This document shows positions 24,501 through 33,614 of a DNA stretch of 64,000 nucleotides, piece after piece. The position numbers and the translations under genes were made by a program. Under the pieces are notes generated by a model that was given only the letters and a program-made list of their open reading frames with translations, ran no database searches and was not told the DNA's origin. Every line of letters begins with the position of its first letter. Within the stretch, counting starts at the first letter, position 1. The DNA is from Pterois miles. Lineage: Eukaryota > Chordata > Actinopteri > Perciformes > Scorpaenidae. The stretch covers positions 3,654,001-3,718,000 of the forward strand of contig CAMQGK010000008.1 in assembly GCA_947000775.1 (NCBI GenBank), written 5' to 3'.

Positions 24501-27500
24501 TCTAATCAGCTGGCTGTGTCCAGAGATATTTAAAAAAAAAAAAAAAAAAAAAAAGGCTGTAGCGTCATACATGACCAAACTCTTGTTAAGAAAGCTACTT
24601 AAGTGCGTTTCCCAAAATGGAGCTATTCCTTTAAGAAGCTAACATTTCCCTCCGCCTTGGTTTTGCTTTTCCACCCTCTGCTGTGGGCTCTCTAACACCC
24701 ACAATGCTCGCCATCCTCACAACATATGTTTACTCCAGTGCTTGTGATGCTATGGCACATTCGTTTTTCGTCGTATTAAATTTAACTGCTGAGCGGCCAC
24801 AGACCATGTCCTGCACTGTCACCAGATCAGCGTTAGCACGCTCATTAACAAGAAGAACTATAAATACATTCAGATTATCGCTGTGTACAATCCAAGAGGA
24901 GCGACACATAAACAGATAAACACACAGACAAATAAAGGTAATAATCCTGGATGGCAGCGCTCTGATCTCACTAGATGGAGTAAAGGGAAGGAAGGAGAAG
25001 AAGGAAAATCAGATTTCCTAGCGGACCTGTAATTGGATGAGAATGAAATATGAGTAAAGGTGTGCCGTCTGTAATGGCTGCACCTTTTCACAAAGCTCCC
25101 AGTGGAGAAACTTCTATAATTTATCAGAATCACAAGCAGATTAAAGCCAAGTGAGAGTTGTTTTACATCCCTGATCTGATTGTCGGTCTGTGGCCTCTGC
25201 TATTGATATCTTGAGAAATAAATGACTTAAATCAATAACTGGCATTAAAACTGACCAGTAATCTGCCTTTTTGTTTCAAAATGTTGTGCTTGTGAAAAAG
25301 GAGGTCTGTCCACTGCATCAAACAAATACAGACTCATTGGTATGATGATGGAGACAACAGAGATGCTGCTCAATTCGTGCCAATTTGCTTGTTATTAGGC
25401 CATTAAATAGACGTTATCGGTCACTATAAACACCATAGATGTGGATCATATTGGGCCTACTACACCTACGTTGTAAAGTGAGTGAAACTTAAAAGTAACA
25501 TGTTGTAACACGGAAACCTGAATAAAACATTGTATTTTTAACACAAACAATACAGTTTCTTTAGGTTTAGACAACAAAACCACTTTAAGTTTAGGGAAAA
25601 ACATTGTGTGGCTTAAAGTACCTATATTTCAAAAGTGAACACAAAGACTACACATCGGTGGAATGTTTTTGTCCCATCCATCAACCCCGACCTCCACCCT
25701 TTATGGCGTTTCATGGCGTCTATACTACAGCATCTGACTTACGCTACTTCTTTTATCATAATTACTACGCTTGCTAGAAGTCACTGTCATGTTATTTTAT
25801 ACCTCCTTTCAGTAATCTACCATGTGCATGATGATAAAACCTACTAGTGGGTGTAGCAGGGCCCTACTGACCCACATCTATGGTGATTATAAGCACTAAT
25901 AACACCCATTTAATGACCTGATATCAGTGTATTTGGCTGGATTTTTGCAGTCTTACTACAAGCTAAGCTAAAAGCAGCCATTTTGGTTTGGTTATCGCCT
26001 CATTTTGGTTATATTTATCACGATTATCTTGAATTCTCTTCTGTAAAAAGAGGAAGAAATGAATGAAAGAGCTTCAAAGGAGTCCATTAGTTGACGTTAT
26101 GGGAAGAAAGCTAATGCTGTTAACACTGGTCTTTATACAGTGTTAGGCTTGTATATTAATTATTTTAATGAAAGTGAAGGTATTGGTTTGACTGAAGCAG
26201 GTGCTGTTTTCTTGCACTGAACTGTCTTATGTTCAGCCACTGTCTTGCATCACACTTCTGTAAGATGCATATTGGACCGTATTAGAGTGGCTGCTTGTAT
26301 GTACATGCCTTAAGCTCAGATTCGACGTGAGCGCAGCAAAACTTTCCCCCTTCAGCAGATGAGTGTGAAAACAGCCTGGAGTGTCTGCACATACATCACG
26401 CTGCACAGTGAAGCTCAGACTAAATTTTTGAGTAGAGAAGGCTTTAAAGCTCTATTGATAAATTGTCCCAAACTGATTTGAGATTGTATAGATTGAATTC
26501 TTCATTTCCCATTGGTTTCATTACCCATGTCATTCATAAACAATTATTTTGGTCCATTATCCATCATTTTGCTCAAGAGTCAAGAACGGCCTTGTTTGCA
26601 TATAAAAATTGTAAAAACCTTAAATGGTGGTGCAAATATGGCTTCTGGTAAATCAGCACTCTCTGATAACATGTTTCCTTTGACTGGAGCTGTTTTTAGC
26701 TCATTTTTAGCACATTAAATCACGAGGAGCATGCAGGGAAATGAACCTTATGGAGGACGTGGCCTAAGCTGACTTTAATTATCCTCTCTCCAACATATAA
26801 TACAATTACCAGCATAATAAAGAGAATATATAATATCAGTGTATCCAATGTACCCAGAGTTTAATCATGTAGCACTGTGCATGACAGAAGTATAAAGAGA
26901 TGACAGAAATGGGGTTGAATTAGAAGGCAACAGAGTATCAGTGTAAAACTTTTACACATTTAAATCAAACTCACACGTCTAATTGTTGTCATTTGCTTTT
27001 CTTGAGTAAAAGGAAAGCACTGGTCTCTACCAGTGAAGACATCAGTAAACATAATTTAAACAAAGATTTGAGACTGCAAAAACACAAATTCTGACATTTA
27101 AGATAAATCACAATTTAAAGACGATCAAAAATAATCCGATACCACAATTCCACTCACCCATGAAGTACATGACCAGCTTGCACATGCCAGTGCCGAAGAT
27201 GAAGTCCCTCATGAGGTTGGGGATGAGGGTGAAGGGGATGCAGATCAGAGAGACCATCAGGTCGCTGACGGACAGAGACAGCAGGAAGAGGTTGGTGACG
27301 GTCCTCATTCGCCTGTTCCTCACCAGGACGGCGATGATGAGACTGTTGCCTAGGACGCTGAGGAGGAAGATGAGGCTGTAGAGGATGATCCGCACTGTCT
27401 GGTTGATGTCTGAGAGGAGTGGGAAACACGAGTGCACACGTATAAACTCGTATGTCATGGGGATGTCATTCTTAAAATTTGTACTATTATGACTCTCCCT

Positions 27501-30500
27501 CGCACACACACTTAAATTCATTTACACCCTAAATCACTTTGCACTGTGAACATATATCAGCTGATGCCTCTAGACACCGTCAGAGATATTTCTAAACTCA
27601 TCGGGGCTTTCAACATCATACACCCTCCTTCTGGTGACCCAGCTGGGGCTGATTTGACCCCAGCTTGTGTCCAGATGACTAGCTACTCTGATTCCATGGC
27701 TCTCATCATGAGCAGCCATCTTGAGGCCCTCTGTGCTGTATCAGTGGTACTGCAGATGGCTCTCCTCTTCCTCTCTCCTTTGATGCCCAAACTGCTGAAG
27801 GCTGTGGCCAGGGAACAGGCCGAGAATCCCCTGCATCCATCTTCCACTGGGAAAAACCTCGCTCTCCATCCAGCCTGCTGACAGCTGCTGACCAGTCCAG
27901 CATACTTGGAGAGCTTCCTTTCAAAGGCTTCTTCCAGGCAATCTTCAGTCGTCAGCTCGAGCTGCACAGCGATATTAAACCTGAACTTGTCCTCCACCTT
28001 GCCTTTTCTCAGCACCATAGATCTTAATTTTAGTGGTCTGAAGTGCATCCTGGCCCACTTCACTAGCTTTTCAAGCCTCTGCAGAATCCACCAGCAGCCT
28101 AGAACTGATTCTGTGGTGACTATGAGGTCCATGAAAGCCTTGATGGGTGGTTGCCGTTGAGGGGATTTCATTCTTGTCATGCAGAGACTTAGGTTTTGTT
28201 TATGTCCTTGTCATTTTTGTTATGTTGTGGATTTCCTGTTTTATTTTGAAATGTAACTCTCCCTCTTGTTTCAGTGCACTTCACTTCCTGCCCTCCTGTT
28301 CTCCCGCGTCTTGAATGAATGACATCCCCTGACCTACTTTCCAACCACCCTCACCTGTGTCTGATCGTCTCCCTGCCCTGATTGTGTTCTCCCTGTCCAT
28401 AGTTAGTCACTCCCCTCCTTAGTATTTAAACTGTGCTTCCACTTCCTTCTGTGCCAGTTCGTCTTCGTAACTCCCTGAGTGCAAGCATCCTCGCGTTCTT
28501 TCTAGTGTGTAAGTCTCCTCGTGCTTTTTGATACTCTGACTGTTTTTTGACCACGTCTCTGCCTAGCTTTACTTTGGATTTGTTAGCCTGCCTGTGATTG
28601 ATCAACTGTGTACCGACCCTTTTCGGCCTCATTAAAGATTTTTGTCAACTTTTACCTGCCTGCTCTCCGTGTCGTGCATTTGAGTCCAAACCTGTTAGAC
28701 CCAGTACTTCACAGTACGAACTGGCCATAACATGGACTCAGCCGACCCACATCAGGTTCAATCCTCGCTCCACGCTCACGGAGCAAGGATCCACCGCTAC
28801 GAGGAGCAACTCACAGCCGTCTGTAACAGCATGCAGCTTCTTACCAATAATCAAGAGAGGTTTCGCAACACAGTCGGTGACCAAGTGAGTCAGCTTGGAG
28901 CCCAGATGCAAGCCCTGATGAGTCGGTTCGAGACGCTGACTGTGGACCGGCAGCCGCCGGCTGCTACTTCCTCAGCGCCTCCACTTCCACCGGTATCCTC
29001 CGCCTCTCCCCACCTTGCCAAACCTGAGAGATTCTCCGGTGAGTCTGCTAACTGTCGCTCGTTTTTGGTACAGTGCAGCCTGCATTTTGAATTACAGGCA
29101 GCTCAGTTCCCTACTGAAAGATCCAAAGTAGCTTTCATTGTCACACATTTATCAGGCAGAGCTGAGGCATGGGCAACGACAGAGTGGGCTCGCAGCTCCC
29201 CAGTGTGTTCTTCTTTGAAGTTGTTCACAGAACGCTGCAGAAGATTTTTGACCATACCACCCCGGGACGTGAAGCCGCCAGAGCATTGGTCAGCCTACGC
29301 CAGGGAAAGCGGAGGGTTTCCGACTACGCCATTGAGTTCCGTACTCTGGCCACCGACAGCGAATGGAACAACACCTCCCTTATTAATCCTGTGGCTGTTA
29401 AACTACAACTACCTAGATCCATGCGCATCCACCCCACATTCCATGTAAGCTGGGTTAAACCCGCAAAGGAAAGTGCTTTAGTCCCAGCCTCCGAACCCCC
29501 ACCACCCCCCCGATTCATCGACGGGGGACCTGTATTCATGGTAAAACTTCTTCTGGCAGTCCGACGCAGGGGTAGAGGACGTCAATACTTAGTGGACTGA
29601 GAGGGATATGGGCTGGAGGAGAGATCATGGGTGTCCACGAAGAACATTATGGATCCCAAACTCATTCGGGAGATTCACCGACAACACCCGGACCTACCTG
29701 GAACTTCTGGAGCCGTCCCTAGAAGGGTGGTCCTATCACGCCCTGAGAGACTTAGGTTTTGTTCATGTCCTTGTCGTTTTTGTGATGTTATGCATTTCCT
29801 GTTTTATTTTGAAATCTAACTCTCACTCTCGTTTCAGTGCACTTCATTTCCTGCCCTCCTGTTCTCCCGCATCTTGAACGAATGACATCCCCTGACCTAC
29901 TTTCCAACCACCCTCACTTGTGTCTGATCGTCTCCCCGCCCTGATTGTGTTCTCCCTGTCCATAGTTAGTCACTCCCCTCCTTAGTATTTAAGCTGTGCT
30001 TCCCCTGCCTTCTGTGCCAGTTCGTCTTCGTAACTCCCTGAGTGCAAGCGTCCTTGCGTTCTTTCTAGTGTGTAAGTCTCCTCGTGCTTTTTGATACTCT
30101 GCCTGTTTTTTGACCACGTCTCTGCCTAGCTTTACTTTGGATTTGTTAGCCTGCCTGTGATTGATCAACTGTGTACTGACCCTTTTCGGCCTCATTAAAG
30201 ATTTTTGTCAACTTTTACCTGCCTGCTCTCCGTGTCGTGCATTTGAGTCCAAACCTGTTAGACCCAGTACTTCACAATTCTGGGCCCTCTGCACACTGGT
30301 TTAGCGGACTGTTATTCATTAACACGCTAAGTGTATTAATGAATAGGGAGAACAGCGTCACAGACATGGTACACTCTGTGATGATGCCGATCTCTTCTTT
30401 GTGCCAGCTTGATGTTATTGCTTCAGAGAAGACCCTCATCCTAAAGTTGCTATAGTAATCATCAGTGAGGTCTCTGGTCCTGCTGGGGACATGATGTTTG

Positions 30501-31483
30501 ATTAGTGTGAGCTGCACCAGCTTGTGTGGAATAGATCCATATGCGTTCGCCAGGTCGAGCCACAACAGGTTTTCAGGTTGCCCTTATTCTCTCTGGCCTC
30601 CCTGGTGAGCTGTGTCATCACACTTTGTGTGTTACAGGCAGCCTGGCATCCCGGAAATACCACCCTTCTGGACTGATGTATCGATGTCGGTATTCTTTGG
30701 CACAGTCGATTTGAAACGGCTCTGAAGAAGACCTTTGCCTCGACACGCAGCAGGCAGATGATGTGAAACTGGTCTACTGGGGTGTAGTTTTCCCCTTCCG
30801 CATCCACACCCTGTCAGCCACTCTCCAGGGTTCTGTGATATTCCCTCTTCTCCAGAAGACTCGCAGGATGTTCCACAAACATAACTTTAATATTCCTGTA
30901 ACATTCATATCTTGTGATTTATATACAGTAGACTGGTGGTCATTATCTCATGAAGTGTCACCATGATAAGCCAAAGTGGAATGTTTTATTCTTCCTCCTG
31001 GATTTTATTAAGGAAATGAGAGACATTGTGCCACTTCACCCTTTGTCATGCGGCCATAACTTGTACAGTGGCATTCCTGTTCACTTGGCATTGTCAGAAC
31101 TAGCATTCATTGACAACATACTGTATGTGTCACTACTAACGTGTAGCAGACTACATTGGCTTCATGGAGGACCTGAGCCATATGCGTAATGCGCACTGAC
31201 GCAAAAAAAAATGCTCAAAGCAGTCGCTTTTTTTGGCACATACTTGAGACCATTGGTTGTATTTGCAATAAAATATATCACATTTCTGAATACAACTATT
31301 TGGCATTATGTTCCCTATATTTTTTATGGAAATATAAATATATAAATGCACTGTACCTTTAGGTTCGCGTGAAGGTTCCTGCTTGCTCTCGCACTCGGAA
31401 AGATTCTTGATCCCAAAATTACATAAAATCTTGTTGAGGTCAGTTGAATTTATGAGCATGTCCTGTATCGTAAACGTCTCCAT
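21566..31483 (-). CDS. cckar: Cholecystokinin receptor type A (CCK1R), class A GPCR, complete
   Basis: Five coding exons on the minus strand: 31483-31357, 27409-27158, 23842-23581, 23048-22921 and 22167-21566. All have consensus splice borders and agreeing phases; they encode 456 residues. This plasma-membrane receptor for CCK peptides signals mainly through Gq. Visible features: an extracellular N-terminus with NST and NLS glycosylation sites and two cysteines (residues 21 and 31), TM1 with GNSLII, LSVSDLMVSL in TM2, ERY at the end of TM3, the second extracellular loop triad M-C-R that in CCK1R contacts sulfated tyrosine of CCK, AKKRVIRML before TM6, CWTP in TM6, NPIIY in TM7 and a Cys-rich site (FTCCSC) for palmitoylation. 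The third intracellular loop holds GDSDGCYLQ as in the mammalian protein. The alternative, CCK2R, is disfavoured by these matches and by the rbpj-tbc1d19 linkage. Confidence 0.96.
23976..24630. mobile_element. TTAA-flanked element with a second MITE inserted
   Basis: AGGAATAG after TTAA (23972-23975) and CTATTCCT before TTAA (24631-24634) are perfect inverse complements. The left arm continues TTTGGGAAATAC and the right arm has the inverse of a similar word. GCTTAGCTTAGC lies near the left end and a poly(A) run of about 24 near 24530-24554. A different inverted-repeat element occupies 24095-24500 inside it. The whole lies in the cckar intron between 23843 and 27157. Confidence 0.65.
24095..24500. 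mobile_element. MITE with terminal inverted repeats of about 70 bp, copy 1
   Basis: The left end CTGTTATCAGACCATTAAAC and the inverse of the right end, CTGTTATCAGGCCAATAAAC, match, and the inverted match continues through CATAGATGTGG.TCAGTAGGG. The interior includes ACTAGTGGGTGTAGCAGGG, shared with copy 2. It has no coding capacity. Confidence 0.8.
25389..25930. mobile_element. MITE with terminal inverted repeats, copy 2
   Basis: Same family and orientation as 24095-24500, in the same cckar intron. Shared words are GAATAAAACATT, TCTATACTACAG, GATAAAACC.ACTAGTGGGTG and CAGGGCCCTACTGA.CCACATCTATGG. The ends TTATTAGGCCATTAAAT and ATTTAATGACCTGATATCAG form the inverted termini. It is more diverged than copy 1 and the exact ends are approximate. 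Confidence 0.7.
27545..28174 (-). pseudogene. Non-LTR reverse transcriptase fossil, 3' part
   Basis: On the minus strand the frame reads PPIKAFMD, then TTESVLGCWWILQRLEKLVKW and LRSMVLRKGKVEDKF, then a C-terminal part with GWRARFFPVEDGCRGFSACS and ERASRWLL. I recognise this as a reverse-transcriptase-like family abundant in fish genomes. The FMDD-type catalytic motif is broken (FMDL) and the segment between the palm/thumb and the C-terminal part is missing, so this is a deletion derivative. It continues at 30282-30890 after an LTR element that split it. It lies in cckar intron 1 in the same orientation as cckar. Confidence 0.8.
28170..28174 (+). repeat. Target-site duplication of the LTR element, left copy (ATTCT)
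   Basis: ATTCT directly precedes the 5' LTR and is repeated exactly at 30277-30281 directly after the 3' LTR. Five-base duplications are usual for Ty3/Gypsy integrases. Confidence 0.93.
28175..28713 (+). repeat. 5' LTR
   Basis: A 539-bp direct repeat of 29734-30276, beginning TGTCATGCAGAGACTTAGG and ending GTACTTCACA. It contains ATTAAAGA near its 3' part, a possible polyadenylation signal. The two LTRs differ by scattered substitutions and a small indel at their start, so the insertion is not very recent. Confidence 0.93.
28732..29600 (+). pseudogene. Retroelement gag fused to pol chromodomain remnant
   Basis: From ATG 28732, 19 bp after the 5' LTR, the frame gives a Ty3/Gypsy Gag N-terminus with a coiled-coil-like start (IHRYEEQLTAVCNSMQLL), then HLAKPERFSGE and FIVTHLSGRAEAWAT. 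Near 29200 a frameshift moves the reading to the frame with FDHTTPGREAARALVSLRQG. At about 29385 this frame passes directly from Gag (DYAIEFRTLATDSEWN) to the end of Pol (PVAVKLQLPRSMRIHPTFHV), so the middle of the element is deleted. A chromodomain-like tail follows (GRGRQYLVD, with TGA where tryptophan is expected, then EGYGLEERSWV up to about 29700). Neither part is functional as it stands. Confidence 0.85.
29734..30276 (+). repeat. 3' LTR
   Basis: A 543-bp direct repeat of the 5' LTR, preceded by a purine-rich tract and followed by the ATTCT target duplication at 30277-30281. Its first bases are TATCAC instead of TGTCAT. Confidence 0.92.
30282..30890 (-). pseudogene. Non-LTR reverse transcriptase fossil, 5' part
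   Basis: Minus-strand frames give VDQFHIICLLRVEAKVFF, then REARENKGNL and WLDLANAYGSIPHKLVQLTL, followed by SSWHKEEIGIITECTMSVTLF: reverse-transcriptase finger and palm regions (the family usually has LDL.NA.GSIPH and GIITGCT). The frames are offset by indels. The segment ends exactly at the LTR element's target duplication, and the reading continues in sense at 28174, so both pieces were one element before the LTR insertion. Confidence 0.82.
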
Positions 31484-32479
31484 TTCGCTTTCTCCCTTAT
31501 AACCTCAAGTAAAATCAGTCATATATATGCGTCATGCTCTTGCAGGAAAGCAAATGTTCCAAACGGATGAAATGTATCCCAATATTCCCTCTCAGCCGGT
31601 TTTAAACGAAAGAAAGAAGAAAAATATTGATTTGTTGTCTATAAGTTTCCGTGCGCTCTCAGTCTGGTGCGCTGCGCTCATCTAGTGCTGCTCGGCATTT
31701 CCAGCTACTGACAGCATGTGCACGGGTCGCATTCTTGAGCGCTCTGCCCGCCTTTTGGGTCTGTCTGGAAGTCAGCATCTCCCTCCTTTTTATGAAACAC
31801 TCTGTCATAAATCTTTGCAGTAATAGAGATGTTGCACGTCGGTAAGGAGCATCAATGTCTGCACTGAGCATTCGTCTTGATTCTTTATTAATACCTAAAA
31901 TATGTCTAATTTCCAGGATCATTTATAAGAGAGGAAAGGTGCTTAACTGAAATTAACTTCATTTAAAATGTCACATGGTACCAGGAGTGTTCTGTACTGC
32001 ATCTTGGCTATCTACAGTGTGGCACACTTCCAAGCATGATAATGCCTGCCGTGGCATGTCAGTAGCAATATGGAGGCTCATCGACTCATGGCGTAATTGT
32101 TCTGATGGGCGGAGAGATGCGCTGTCATTAGTGCCCAAACAACTCCAACTCCGATATTTTGGAATAAGTCACATCCTGAGCTACAGTGAATGTTGTCTCA
32201 CTCCCTGTAAGAGCCAACAAATTATTATTAGTGTTATTTTGAACTCCTCAGGAAAGCCTCTGGAATGAAGCTGTTCACATGTTGGTGATCTTTTAAGGTT
32301 ATTAATTATGGTTGAGCAAACACAAGAGAAGAGAGCCATCACAACAGAAACACCTTAATGGCCTTTGCCAATCTAAAGCTATTAGTTATATCCAGTTATG
32401 CTCCATAAAAATGCATATGTGGAATTCATGTAGTGTCAGAAACCCACATTTACCTCTACCATGTGCCTATGTGATTTTA

Positions 32480-33397
32480 TCAGGAGTATTTACTACCAGA
32501 ATGTAAAAGAAAATTCATCGAAGTTAAAGTCCTGCATTGAAGATGCCATTTGTAAAAGTAGAGAAGTATTATCAGCAGATGTGCTTAAAGTATCGAGAGT
32601 AAAAATTTTCTTTCTGCATAAAACAACCTCTGATTCTGTTTGTCTGTTAAGTTATTGGATTGATGAACTGATGCATTCATGTGTAAGCATTTATTTATGT
32701 ATCTGATTGAGGTGGAGCTATATTGACTGCATTATAAGTTGTGTCAATTATGCATTATTTTTGTAATTTGCTCATATAACATATTATTTTACCTGTCAGG
32801 TAACTACAGTGAGGGAAAATTACAATATTTCCACCTGAGAAGTCAAAATTGAACTTAATTACAGTATTTGAGTAAATGTACTTAGATTGTTACATCCCAC
32901 AGCTGAAAAGTAGCATTGTGAAGTGATTTTCAAAAGAGATATTAATTTATAAATTGTAACTAAGTACATTTACCCAAGCACTGTACTTTTCAGGCATTAG
33001 TACTTCACTTGACTATGTACATTTTATGCTACTTTATACTTCTACTCCTGTACTTTTCGGACACAAATATTGTAATTTTAATCCATTATATTTACTTGAC
33101 AGCTTCAGCTAGTACTAGTTACTTTGCAGATTCAGGTTATCAATACAAAATATAAATCAACAAATAATTGATGATGTAATATTATGGATTAAGGTATCCA
33201 GCAGTACATGAAGTAGTTAAAATCAGCCCCATAATAATAATAATATAATCTAAATAATTATGCATAATTAGTAGCCTACTTTTGTACTTTTACTTAAGAT
33301 TTTTAATTCAGGACTTTTACTTGTAACAGAGTGTTTTTAGTCAGAGTTATTGCCGATTTTAGTCAAGTGAAATATCTGAGTACTTCTTCCACCGCTG
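32480..33397. mobile_element. Degenerate hAT-like MITE upstream of tbc1d19
   Basis: The right end reads ATCTGAGTACTTCTTCCACCGCTG, the inverse of the CAGYGGTGGAAGAAGTACT terminus of a repeat I know as common in fish. Internal words such as AAAGTCCTGCATT and AAAGTAGAGAAGTATTATCAGCA (near 32530-32580), and TACTTTTACTTAAG and TATACTTCTACTCCTGTACTTTT (to 33300), belong to it. The left terminus is not recognisable, so the start is approximate and no target duplication could be paired. Confidence 0.6.
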
Positions 33398-33509
33398 ATT
33401 ATGAGTGAAATGTGTATTTTACCGTCGGAACAGAGATTTTCATCCCGGAACCAACGTTATCTGGTTTTAGTTTCCCACGCACGCTCACCGACCGTCCCGT
33501 CCGGCCTCA

Positions 33510-33522
33510 GTTGCTAAGTAAC
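33510..33522 (+). promoter_or_regulatory. RFX-type X-box in the tbc1d19 promoter
   Basis: GTTGCTAAGTAAC fits the palindromic RFX consensus GTTGCY-N(1-3)-RGYAAC exactly, with a 1-bp spacer. It lies 93 bp before the tbc1d19 start codon and 9 bp before a GC box (GGGGCGG, 33531-33537). RFX factors control many ciliary genes through such sites; use of this copy is inference. Confidence 0.5.
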
Positions 33523-33614
33523 CTCTGCAGGGGGCGGCTGCCGCATCGCCGGATGCTGCTAACGTCTAACACATCAAACTGTGCCGTTTCAGACCCAGAA
33601 CTCTGACAAGGAGG

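Larger units (their letters stand above)
28175..30276 (+). mobile_element. Internally deleted Ty3/Gypsy-type LTR retrotransposon
   Basis: Two direct LTRs (28175-28713 and 29734-30276) bound a short interior of about 1 kb. The 5' LTR starts TGTCAT and both end TTCACA; the 3' LTR starts TATCAC, so its TG terminus is mutated. A purine-rich tract, AGAAGGGTGG, sits just before the 3' LTR. The interior has the start of gag and the end of pol only. Protease, reverse transcriptase, RNase H and most of the integrase are absent, so the copy is not autonomous. It is antisense to cckar and sits inside an older reverse-transcriptase fossil. Confidence 0.93.
31484..33614. other. Divergent cckar-tbc1d19 intergenic region
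   Basis: About 2.1 kb separates the two start codons, which face away from each other. No gene is seen inside. The middle and right parts are occupied by a dispersed repeat (about 32480-33397), leaving roughly 215 bp of unique sequence before the tbc1d19 start. The cckar side is AT-rich, with a TATATAT run at 31521-31528, too close to the ATG to be assigned as the TATA box. Confidence 0.6.

Noticed and set aside
31521..31528. TATATAT as the cckar TATA box
   Set aside because: It is only about 40 bases from the start codon, leaving almost no 5' UTR; AT-rich runs are common here.
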